Shown piece after piece: positions 31,456-38,520 of a stretch of 41,855 nucleotides of DNA. Source of the stretch: Clostridiales bacterium (GTDB taxonomy: Bacteria > Bacillota > Clostridia > Lachnospirales > UBA12420); NCBI GenBank assembly GCA_003452395.1, contig DMOI01000050.1, forward strand, positions 1-41,855, written 5' to 3'. Within the stretch, counting starts at the first letter, position 1, and every line of letters begins with the position of its first letter. A program made the position numbers and the translations under genes. The notes under the pieces were generated by a model. The model saw only the letters and a program-made list of their open reading frames with translations, did not search any database and was not told the origin of the DNA.

Positions 31456-32022
31456 TTATTGAAGAATAAGTTGATTACCTAGTTCCGCATCTTCTAAATA
31501 TCCAAATGGACCAGCTTCAGTAAATGTTACTAGTTTATCTTCTTTAGGTTGTGAAGGAATGTCGAGAGTGGAAAGATTATAAAGTCCACAACCAGGTATT
31601 ACAAGTGATTGTTCTAATGAAAATTCGCGAGTATTTGGATTATAATGTACTCCATAAGAAAACTCATAAGAGCCGTATAATTTATTTGGAATTACTAAGT
31701 TAGTGACTTGTGATAAATTTAAAACATCTTTATCCATTTCACCACTATATATAAGCGCACCATATTTGAATTCTTTAATTACTAAAATTGCATCTCCAAA
31801 ATTTATTCCTTCCATATCTTCAAAAGCTTTAGTAGAATTACCATAGGTTATAGATTTAATGTAAGTTTCATTTTCGTTAATTGTATGGTTTTCCTTTAAT
31901 ATCCAAGGTGCAATAATCTTTTGAGGTATATCATCACTGACTTGTGCAGCAAAAATAGCTCCAATTTCACTTCCATCAACGAAATAATCTTCTAAAGGTC
32001 CATCATTTACAAAAAAATTCAT
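31456..32022 (-). CDS. Uncharacterised protein (minus-strand orphan)
   Basis: A 188-residue acidic soluble protein that I do not recognise. The N terminus (MNFFVNDGPLEDYFVDGSEI) has no signal peptide. The composition is rich in Gly, aromatic residues and Asp/Glu, with many alternating strands, so a mostly beta structure is likely. A conserved-looking segment is SYGVHYNPNTREFSLEQS, and another is FTEAGPFGYLEDAELG near the end. Ribosome binding site GGGAGGAA and promoter at 32061-32088 are both on the minus strand. It is the only minus-strand gene after 4.1 kb, between convergent and divergent neighbours, with its own transcription unit. Function unknown. Confidence 0.8.
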   Translation of the reverse strand: MNFFVNDGPLEDYFVDGSEIGAIFAAQVSDDIPQKIIAPWILKENHTINENETYIKSITYGNSTKAFEDMEGINFGDAILVIKEFKYGALIYSGEMDKDVLNLSQVTNLVIPNKLYGSYEFSYGVHYNPNTREFSLEQSLVIPGCGLYNLSTLDIPSQPKEDKLVTFTEAGPFGYLEDAELGNQLILQ

Positions 32023-32060
32023 AATATGTTCCTCCCATGGTGAGTATAATTTATATATTT

Positions 32061-32088
32061 ATTATACTTTTTAATTTACAAAAGTCAA
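32061..32088 (-). promoter_or_regulatory. Sigma-A promoter of the minus-strand orphan
   Basis: On the minus strand TTGACT (32088-32083), 16-bp spacer, TATAAT (32066-32061), about 39 bp before its ATG. The upstream edge abuts the inverted repeat at 32092-32140. Confidence 0.75.
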
Positions 32089-32091
32089 CAT

Positions 32092-32140
32092 TTTTTTACA
32101 ACAAAAGCACTCGATTTTTGAGTGCTTTTGTTGTAAAAAA
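32092..32140. repeat. Perfect 21-bp inverted repeat between divergent genes
   Basis: TTTTTTACAACAAAAGCACTC at 32092 is mirrored exactly at 32120-32140, with a 7-nt loop. Unlike an intrinsic terminator, the T-run is at the 5' side and the A-run at the 3' side on both strands. It lies 3 bp upstream of the -35 box of the minus-strand orphan and about 180 bp upstream of the response regulator. It could be a regulator site or an RNA element. Confidence 0.75.
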
Positions 32141-32317
32141 TACTATTATGTATTGTAAAATTAAGAAGTTAGTTAAAAATATAATATTAATAATAAAACA
32201 ATTTATTCTATCAACTATTTTAGAAAGTTCATAAAAAAGCCACAATATATCTATATTAAAAAATGTAGAAATATGATATACTTATAAAAAAATCTAGTTT
32301 TAAAGCAGGTGAGAATG

Positions 32318-33013
32318 ATGAGTACTAAAACAATACTTATTGCTGATGATAATGAAGAAATTGTAGATTTGATAATTCCACATTTGGTCAAAGATGGATT
32401 TATGCCCATAATAGCAAATGATGGTGAGAAAGCTATCGAATTGTTTGAAAAGGAAATCCCAAATCTTATATTGCTCGATATTATGATGCCAAAGCTAGAT
32501 GGGTTGGCTGTATGTAAATATATTAGAGCAAAATCAGATGTACCTATTATAATGATAACTGCTAAATCAAGTGATGAAGATATGATAATGGGTATAGATA
32601 TAGGGGCTGATGATTACATAATAAAGCCTTTCAGTCCTAAGCAGGTTTTAGCTAAGATAAAAGCTTTACTTAGAAGACTCGACATATCTTTAAAAGATGA
32701 TAAAATCATAAAAATTGATAACTTGGAAATTAACATGGATGAATATAAAGTAAAGCTTGATACAAAAGAGATAATTTTCACTAAAAAGGAAGTTGAGATA
32801 TTATTTACTTTGGCGAGCAATCCATCTAAGGTACAATCAAGGGAAATGTTACTTAATGAGCTATGGGGATATGAGTATTTTGGAGATACAAGAAATGTTG
32901 ATACCCATATAAAAAGGATCAGGGCAAAACTTGGTTTGACGGAAGACAATGATTATCTCTGGGATATAAAAACTGTCTGGGGAGTAGGGTATAAGTTTGA
33001 AGTTGAAAGTTAA
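32318..33013 (+). CDS. OmpR-family response regulator
   Basis: Two-component response regulator, 231 residues. The receiver domain (1-120) has acidic pair Asp10/Asp11, phospho-acceptor Asp54 (LILLDIMMPKLDG), conserved Thr in MITAKSS and Lys in IIKPFSP. The C-terminal winged helix (about 130-231) has LTSKEVEIL-type FTKKEVEILFTLASNP, then LLNELWGYEYFGDTRNVDTH and the IKTVWGVGYKFE ending. The frame is open from a GTG at 32309; AGGTGA at 32306-32311 suits ATG 32318. The partner kinase starts 23 bp downstream. Likely target: the LTxxQ/efflux genes immediately downstream, by analogy with other linked systems. Confidence 0.95.
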   Translation: MSTKTILIADDNEEIVDLIIPHLVKDGFMPIIANDGEKAIELFEKEIPNLILLDIMMPKLDGLAVCKYIRAKSDVPIIMITAKSSDEDMIMGIDIGADDYIIKPFSPKQVLAKIKALLRRLDISLKDDKIIKIDNLEINMDEYKVKLDTKEIIFTKKEVEILFTLASNPSKVQSREMLLNELWGYEYFGDTRNVDTHIKRIRAKLGLTEDNDYLWDIKTVWGVGYKFEVES

Positions 33014-33036
33014 AAACGATTAGGGTGGTGATAGAT

Positions 33037-34422
33037 ATGAATCGAATTTCAGTGAAATTGATTATAGGGATAACGGTAATCGTGCTTATTTCTTCGACAT
33101 TGTCGGGGTTATTATATTTGAATAATTACAAACAATTTATAATTACTCAAAAACAAAATGAACTACTAAAAAGATGTGAGCAGATTACCAATTTTTCTGT
33201 TGCCATTAATGACAAGGATATTTCATTTGGTAGGCGAATGCAGATGATACGATTAGTAGATGAGCTTACTGACTCAGTAGTTTGGGTTGTAGACAAAAAA
33301 GGGATGGTAATTTTCGATTCAAATGATGATTTTAGGTTTGTGAGGGCTAAGATTGATATTTCGAATATAAAGAATGGAGAAAAAATAACAACTCAAGATT
33401 TCACCTCGTTTTTTAAGCAAAATACACTGACTGTGGCTGTTCCTATATATAGTTTTAATGAAATTGTAGGTGCAGTATATTTGCATACATCAATTGATGA
33501 TGTATATAGAACCTATCAAGAATATAAATATTATCTAATAAACATACTACTTTTTTCTATTTTTCTAAGCGTTATATTAGGTGCTTTATATTCAATAGTT
33601 TTTACAAAAAACATTGAAAAGATGAAAAAAACTGTTGATGAAATATCAAAGGGAAATTATAAGGTTAGAACTAATGTAACTAGTAATGACGAAGTTGGAG
33701 AACTCGCAAGAACTCTAGATAAAATGGCGGGAGATATTGATACACAAATAGAAGAAAACAGAAGACTTTCACAGATGTCTAAAGACTTAGTGGCAAATGT
33801 GTCACATGAATTTAAGACTCCTCTTACTTTGATAAGGGGTTATATAGAAAATATAAAAGATAATACTGTAGAAGCAAGTGAAAAAATATATGATAGGATA
33901 CTTGATAATACGGGTTCGCTTGAAAAAATGGTAAATGAGGTATTAGATCTTTCTAAATTAGAGTCAGGCAAAGTTGAAATAAATACAGAAGAGTTTGAAC
34001 TTGACGAAATGATTAAAAATATTATAAAAGAGATGTCTTTAATCGCAACAAAAAGGAATATTCAAATTAATTTGGATGTTAGTAATGCCCCAACAATTTT
34101 AGAAGCAGATTATATAAAAATAAAGCAAGTGCTTATTATTTTTATAGATAATGCAATTAAGTATTCCAGAGACAACGGGGTTGTTACTATAATTTTGAAG
34201 ACTGATTGTATTGAGATATTAGACGAAGGAATAGGTATAAATGCAGGAATACTACCTCATATATTTGAAAGATTTTACCAAGCAGAATTGTCTAGAAGTG
34301 GAAAAGGATATGGATTAGGTTTATGTATTGCAAAACATATACTTGATATGCATAAATTCATGGTAAATATAGAAAGCGAGGAAAATAAAGGTACTAAAGT
34401 AACTATATTATTTAAATCCTAA
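33037..34422 (+). CDS. Membrane sensor histidine kinase
   Basis: Partner of the response regulator upstream, 461 residues. TM1 about 7-27 (LIIGITVIVLISSTLSGLLY), an extracytoplasmic PAS/Cache-like sensor of about 130 residues (contains VVWVVDKKGMVIFDSND), TM2 about 168-190 (LINILLFSIFLSVILGALY), HAMP, then HisKA with His257 (VANVSHEFKTPLTLIRGY) and HATPase with N box (IKQVLIIFIDNAIKYS), G1 (EILDEGIGI) and G2 (GKGYGLGL). Overall PhoR/BaeS-like. A GTG at 33025 is in frame but lies in the ribosome binding site GGGTGGTGAT, so ATG 33037 is chosen. The sensed signal is unknown; envelope damage or a toxic compound would fit the neighbours. Confidence 0.95.
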   Translation: MNRISVKLIIGITVIVLISSTLSGLLYLNNYKQFIITQKQNELLKRCEQITNFSVAINDKDISFGRRMQMIRLVDELTDSVVWVVDKKGMVIFDSNDDFRFVRAKIDISNIKNGEKITTQDFTSFFKQNTLTVAVPIYSFNEIVGAVYLHTSIDDVYRTYQEYKYYLINILLFSIFLSVILGALYSIVFTKNIEKMKKTVDEISKGNYKVRTNVTSNDEVGELARTLDKMAGDIDTQIEENRRLSQMSKDLVANVSHEFKTPLTLIRGYIENIKDNTVEASEKIYDRILDNTGSLEKMVNEVLDLSKLESGKVEINTEEFELDEMIKNIIKEMSLIATKRNIQINLDVSNAPTILEADYIKIKQVLIIFIDNAIKYSRDNGVVTIILKTDCIEILDEGIGINAGILPHIFERFYQAELSRSGKGYGLGLCIAKHILDMHKFMVNIESEENKGTKVTILFKS

Positions 34423-34471
34423 GTTCATACATTGTTAAAACAAACAACACACTTTCGCCATAATTTAGTTG

Positions 34472-34477
34472 TATAAT
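34472..34477 (+). promoter_or_regulatory. -10 box of an activator-type promoter before the LTxxQ gene
   Basis: TATAAT at 34472-34477, about 105 bp before the start codon. The position where a -35 box should be (34449-34454) reads ACACTT, unlike TTGACA, which fits a promoter needing an activator such as the upstream OmpR-type regulator. The following leader has near-repeats of AGTACAGA and ACAGATAAC (34511-34540). Confidence 0.5.
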
Positions 34478-34581
34478 GTGCATATACTAAGATAAAAGGA
34501 GGGGAAAACAGAGTACAGATAACAGATAACAAAGTACAGAGAAAACATTGAAAAATTAAAATGAAAAGGAGGAATTTTATT

Positions 34582-35334
34582 ATGAAGAGAGTTTTAAGTG
34601 TGGGGTTAGCTGCTTTGATGTTGGCTTCGAGTGTAGCGTACGCGGCAGATGGGGTAATGACAAAATCAATAAATGCAACAAATTTTGGAGGTAATGGTAG
34701 ATATCAAATATGTTCTGAAGGTAAAATAGGCGGAGGATTAGGAAAGAATTTTGGAATGATGAACGAAAGATTCGGAAAAAATATGGAAAAAGAAGGGTGC
34801 ATTACAGATGTCTTGGATGGTGTGGAACTAACAGATGCACAAAAAACTAAAGTAGAAACAATAAAGACAAACCAGATATTAATAAAAGAGCTAAGAGAGA
34901 AAATAAATGTAAAAGAAAGAGAAATAATAGGGGATACAACTTCTACGAATAGTACTTTAACAGATGCACAGAAGAAAGAACTAGAAGATGTCCAAACACA
35001 ACTGAAAGAACTTGAAGAGAAAAGAAGCGAATTAATGACTAAAATGAAGGGAATAGTTGGAGATAGGAAAATGGGCAAGGAGAACATGGCTAATTTAACT
35101 GATGCACAAAAAGAAAAGATAAATGCCATTAGAGAAAAATTACAATTAATAAATAAACCGAATGTAAGTGAAGATGACGCAACTAATACTCAAGAAGAGA
35201 AAATTGTTATGAGTTCTAATAAAAAGTTAACCAATGAAGAAAGAGCAGAGAAGCTATTAGCTGATATAGATAATATTATAACAAAACAAGAAACAAAGAT
35301 AAAAGCTTTAAAAGAGATATTAGCAGATTTATAA
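34582..35334 (+). CDS. Secreted LTxxQ-repeat protein (Spy/CpxP-like)
   Basis: An exported 250-residue protein with a signal peptide MKRVLSVGLAALMLASSVAY (cut after AYA). A Gly-rich segment (35-65) is followed by a long helical, charged region. The LTDAQK motif occurs three times, at 83-88, 126-131 and 172-177, each opening a helix, as the LTxxQ motif does in the Spy/CpxP chaperones of Gram-negative bacteria. The spacing of about 43-46 residues suggests internal repeats or helical hairpins. The frame extends to ATG 34561, but AAGGAGG at 34566-34572 and the signal peptide fix ATG 34582. It lies directly after the sensor kinase gene and before the efflux genes, so a stress-sensor or negative-feedback role like CpxP is a reasonable guess, not shown. 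Confidence 0.75.
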   Translation: MKRVLSVGLAALMLASSVAYAADGVMTKSINATNFGGNGRYQICSEGKIGGGLGKNFGMMNERFGKNMEKEGCITDVLDGVELTDAQKTKVETIKTNQILIKELREKINVKEREIIGDTTSTNSTLTDAQKKELEDVQTQLKELEEKRSELMTKMKGIVGDRKMGKENMANLTDAQKEKINAIREKLQLINKPNVSEDDATNTQEEKIVMSSNKKLTNEERAEKLLADIDNIITKQETKIKALKEILADL

Positions 35335-35400
35335 TCTGCTAATATACAAGAGCAAAACGAAGAGAAAGAACACCAATCTGGTGTTTTGCTCTTGTATATT
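35320..35400 (+). other. Tandem nested hairpins at the 3' end of the LTxxQ gene
   Basis: First hairpin: TTAGCAGATT (35320-35329) with AATCTGCTAA (35333-35342), spanning the stop codon. Second: an 18-bp perfect pair 35341-35358 (AATATACAAGAGCAAAAC) with 35383-35400. Inside its loop is a third pair AACACC/GGTGTT (35369-35385). No T-run follows, so this is not a standard terminator; it may stabilise the message or act with the family B element downstream. Confidence 0.65.
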
Positions 35401-35460
35401 GAAAAATTACAAAGAAGCTATTGTTGAATTAATATGAAAACTTAAAAAGAACTGTACTCG

Positions 35461-35584
35461 CAGACTGTCATTGCGAGAAGGAACGACGAAGCAATCTCAT
35501 CTTTAAAAGAAAGATTTATAAGATAATATAGTTTAAAAGATGAGATTGCTTCGTCGAAAAAACCTCCTCGCAATGACAGTTTGG
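35461..35584. repeat. Family B palindromic element, copy 3
   Basis: Arms CAGACTGTCATTGCGAG (35461) and CTCGCAATGACAGTTTG (35568-35584). The inner pair GACGAAGCAATCTCATCTTT is mirrored by AAAAGATGAGATTGCTTCGT at 35534, with about 30 bp of AT-rich centre. It ends 10 bp before the ribosome binding site of the adaptor gene. Confidence 0.88.
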
Positions 35585-35606
35585 GGAAGGTCTAGGGAGG
35601 AAAAAA

Positions 35607-37070
35607 ATGAAAAAAAACAAAAACAAGTTAGTTTTATTGATGATTGCAATTATTATCGTAGGGGTAGGAGCTTTTTGGTATATTGACAATAACAAGAAGG
35701 CTACCTTAAAGACCGAAAGTACATATACCACAAGTACCGTTACAAAAGGTAATCTGAAAATTGATTATACTGATGAAGGTAGTATTGATCTAAATATAAA
35801 GGAATTAAAATTTACTTTAGATGGAACTGTAAATAGAATACCCGTAAATGAAGGTGATGTTGTAAAAGCTGGCACTGTGCTTATGACCATTGATAATGTA
35901 GATTATGTAGATCAAATGAAGCAAGCAGAGATTTCGTATGAAAATTCGAAACTATCGTATGAAAAATCAAAGATTGAATCGCAAACAACACTTGTTACTT
36001 TGAAAAATCAAGTTGATCAGTATAATGTTAAAGTTGAGCTTGCAAAAGAAAATTATGAGGAGCTACTAAAGAAATATAAAGTTGATGGTGGAAATTATGA
36101 TACTGTCAAAGTAGATGATAGCAATCTTAAGACCCTTGAAATTGAGCATAATTCTATGATTGCTTCACCGGATGCATACGCTCAAAATGATATAAAAAAT
36201 AAGCAAACAGCATACGAAAATGAAAAGACAAATTATGCTACTTCTATAAGTAGTGCTAAATCAACATTAAAACAAGCAAAGCTAAGCTATGATACGGCAG
36301 TAATAGACTATAATAAAACACTTATGGACTATAATACAGAAAAAAACATGAATTATAGTGAGAAGTTAAATAAACTTTCGATTGACAAGGCATCTATTGA
36401 TTATAAAACCACAAAAGATACACTTGATGGGACAAAACTTGTAGCTCCATATGATTGCAAGGTAGTTGGTATAGCTGTTAATGTGGGAGATGAAATTACT
36501 AAAGATACTGTTGTTTTACAGGTAAGAATGATAGAGAATCCTAAAGTTGTAGCTAGTATTTCAGAATCAGATATTGGAAATGTTACAGTTGGAATGGATA
36601 TCGAAGTTACATCGGATAATCTAGAAGGACAAATTTTTATGGGTAAGGTGACAAAGGTATCAAATGTAGCAACTGTGGGGTCAGGGAGTACTGTTTCTTA
36701 TGATGTAACCATGGATTTAGATGAAGACTATAAAGATATAAGGGATAAAATGACTTGTAACATAAGTTTTATAATAAAACAAAAGAAGGATTGTCTTAAA
36801 ATTCCTAATAAAGCTGTATATATGGAAAATGGCTCTCAATTTGTTAAGGTTTTAGGTAGTGACAATAAGATTGCAGCTAAGAAAATAAAAACAGGATTCA
36901 CGGACGGTACGGATTCAGAAGTGGTAGAAGGATTGAGTGAAGGTGACACTGTAACAATAGAGGGCACAGCATCAAGTAGTAAAACAAGTTCAAGTAGTAA
37001 GTCATCAAGTAGTAGTAAATCTTCAAATAGTAGTAAAACAACAGTGAACGACATGCCACCGATGTTTTAG
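35607..37070 (+). CDS. MacA/HlyD-like efflux adaptor (YknX type)
   Basis: Membrane-fusion/adaptor protein, 487 residues. It has an N-terminal membrane helix (LVLLMIAIIIVGVGAFWYI), a first half lipoyl-type segment (GTVNRIPVNEGDVVKAGTVL), a long coiled-coil hairpin (about 105-260, Lys/Glu/Tyr-rich), the second lipoyl half (TKLVAPYDCKVVGIAVNVGD-like: LVAPYDCKVVGIAVNVGDEI), then beta-barrel domains. The C-terminal tail is almost pure Ser/Lys (SSSKTSSSSKSSSSSK) followed by NDMPPMF, an odd extension that is probably an exposed linker. Ribosome binding site GGGAGG. It links the inner-membrane ABC unit encoded downstream to the TolC-like protein. The usual adaptor hairpin for TolC docking is present, which fits a true tripartite assembly. 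Confidence 0.92.
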   Translation: MKKNKNKLVLLMIAIIIVGVGAFWYIDNNKKATLKTESTYTTSTVTKGNLKIDYTDEGSIDLNIKELKFTLDGTVNRIPVNEGDVVKAGTVLMTIDNVDYVDQMKQAEISYENSKLSYEKSKIESQTTLVTLKNQVDQYNVKVELAKENYEELLKKYKVDGGNYDTVKVDDSNLKTLEIEHNSMIASPDAYAQNDIKNKQTAYENEKTNYATSISSAKSTLKQAKLSYDTAVIDYNKTLMDYNTEKNMNYSEKLNKLSIDKASIDYKTTKDTLDGTKLVAPYDCKVVGIAVNVGDEITKDTVVLQVRMIENPKVVASISESDIGNVTVGMDIEVTSDNLEGQIFMGKVTKVSNVATVGSGSTVSYDVTMDLDEDYKDIRDKMTCNISFIIKQKKDCLKIPNKAVYMENGSQFVKVLGSDNKIAAKKIKTGFTDGTDSEVVEGLSEGDTVTIEGTASSSKTSSSSKSSSSSKSSNSSKTTVNDMPPMF

Positions 37071-37106
37071 GTTTGTCATACTAATTGACTAAAGGAGGTG
37101 ATATCG

Positions 37107-38297
37107 TTGTTATTTTCAGAAATTATAAAAACAGTGCTTATAAATATGAAGTCTAATAAAATTAGAGTGTTGCTTACTGGGCTTGGGATAATAGTTGGAG
37201 CGATTACGATAATATTCGTTTTAGGTATTGGGAAGAAGAGTACCTTAGACATAGAAGAACAGTATAAAAATTTAAATGTTAAGATGATAAGTGTAAATCA
37301 GATGATTGGAAGAATGTTTGGTGGGTCGGGTGCAAAGATTGTAAGATTTTCAAAAGATGACGCTACATTTTTAATGCAGGATTCGGAATATCTAGAGGAT
37401 GCTGAGACAATGCTTACACAAAATACAAGCATAACTTATAATAAAGATACTGCATCGTACTCTCTTTATGGGGTAATGAATAAGTATGCAGAAATGAATA
37501 ACTATGAAATGCAATATGGGGAGTTTATATCGGAGGAAAATGACTCAGATAAGGAAAAGGTTGTTGTACTTGGATATGACACAGCCGAATACTTTTTTGG
37601 TGAAGACTTTGAAGATATTACAGGTACATATATAACTGTAGGTGATAAAAGGTTTCAAATAATAGGAGTTTTAACGAGAAATGGAGAAACAACTATTGAT
37701 GAAGCAGTGTACGTTCCATACGAAACTTGTGAGAAGTATCTTGTAGGAAGTAGAGGCGGTATGACTAGAATTATAGCATTTGCAACAGATGTAAAACAAG
37801 TAGAGCAAGCTAAGGAAGAGATACTGACAAAGCTAGGAGAAAAGTATGATACAGATACTATTAATGTTAGAGATGCAGGTAGTAGAGTGACCTCGGCTAT
37901 AGAATCTGCTAATACGATGACTCTTATGCTAATGTCTATTGCAGTAATAGTTTTAGTAGTTGGTGGAATTGGAATAATGAATGTTCTCTTAGTTTCCGTG
38001 AGAGAAAGAACAAAGGAAATAGGTATACTTAAGGCGATAGGAACTAGAAAGAAGGATATTCTTAGAATATTTATGATAGAAGCAATCTTTATCAGCGTTG
38101 GCGGGGCTGCTATAGGAGTGGCAATTTCAATTATACTAGTTCCTATTTTATCTGGGTTTGGAGTAGGAGTAGTAACTAGTCCTGATGATTTCTTAATTGC
38201 AACCCTATTTTCACTAATTACAGGAGTGTTTTTTGGATATTATCCAGCCAAAAAAGCATCAGATTTAAAACCTATAGATGCACTTAGGTACGAGTAA
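37107..38297 (+). CDS. MacB-like ABC transporter permease (YknZ type)
   Basis: FtsX/MacB-type permease, 396 residues, without a fused ATPase. TM1 about 19-41 (VLLTGLGIIVGAITIIFVLG), a large extracytoplasmic MacB periplasmic-core domain (about 45-270), then three C-terminal helices starting LMLMSIAVIVLVVGGIGIMN, with the conserved cytoplasmic loop RERTKEIGILKAIGTRKKDI that contacts the ATPase, and the final YYPAKKASDLKPIDALRYE. The start is TTG 37107; the GTG at 37098 lies within the perfect ribosome binding site AGGAGGTGAT. 36 bp after the adaptor gene. Its ATPase is encoded three genes later, at 40318, on the far side of a family C repeat and the tolC-like gene, which is an unusual order. 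Confidence 0.93.
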   Translation: MLFSEIIKTVLINMKSNKIRVLLTGLGIIVGAITIIFVLGIGKKSTLDIEEQYKNLNVKMISVNQMIGRMFGGSGAKIVRFSKDDATFLMQDSEYLEDAETMLTQNTSITYNKDTASYSLYGVMNKYAEMNNYEMQYGEFISEENDSDKEKVVVLGYDTAEYFFGEDFEDITGTYITVGDKRFQIIGVLTRNGETTIDEAVYVPYETCEKYLVGSRGGMTRIIAFATDVKQVEQAKEEILTKLGEKYDTDTINVRDAGSRVTSAIESANTMTLMLMSIAVIVLVVGGIGIMNVLLVSVRERTKEIGILKAIGTRKKDILRIFMIEAIFISVGGAAIGVAISIILVPILSGFGVGVVTSPDDFLIATLFSLITGVFFGYYPAKKASDLKPIDALRYE

Positions 38298-38324
38298 AAA
38301 GGATGGTAGATATAGGATTGTAAC

Positions 38325-38485
38325 TGTAGGGGCTGCGCCTATGTGCCAGCCCGTCTCGAACAGCCACGAACTAAGTGTAAATAACTAAGCATAGGTTAGA
38401 AAATATAAAATTTGTTATAATTATCGATTACATTATAACTTATCGTAACTTTAAGACGGGCTGGCACATAGGCACAGCCCCTACG
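38325..38485. repeat. Family C GC-rich inverted-repeat element, copy 2 (inside efflux operon)
   Basis: 30-bp arms (about 38326-38355 and 38455-38484; GTAGGGGCTG...CAGCCCGTC and inverse) differ at one position only. About 100 bp of AT-rich interior includes TTATAATTATCGATTACATTATAA. The element starts 28 bp after the permease stop and ends 35 bp before the TolC-like start. As RNA the arms would form a very stable stem between proximal and distal operon genes. Confidence 0.9.
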
Positions 38486-38520
38486 ATAGTGAGAAACATA
38501 TTATAAAAGGGGGAGAAATA

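Noticed and set aside
32037..32234. Plus-strand frame of 65 codons upstream of the response regulator
   Set aside because: It reads through the minus-strand promoter and the perfect inverted repeat, is AT-driven low complexity, and has no ribosome binding site.
34500..34545. AGTACAGA/ACAGATAAC near-repeats as regulator binding sites
   Set aside because: They lie downstream of the -10 box with irregular spacing; similar purine-rich low-complexity runs occur elsewhere (18688-18722, 33001-33016).
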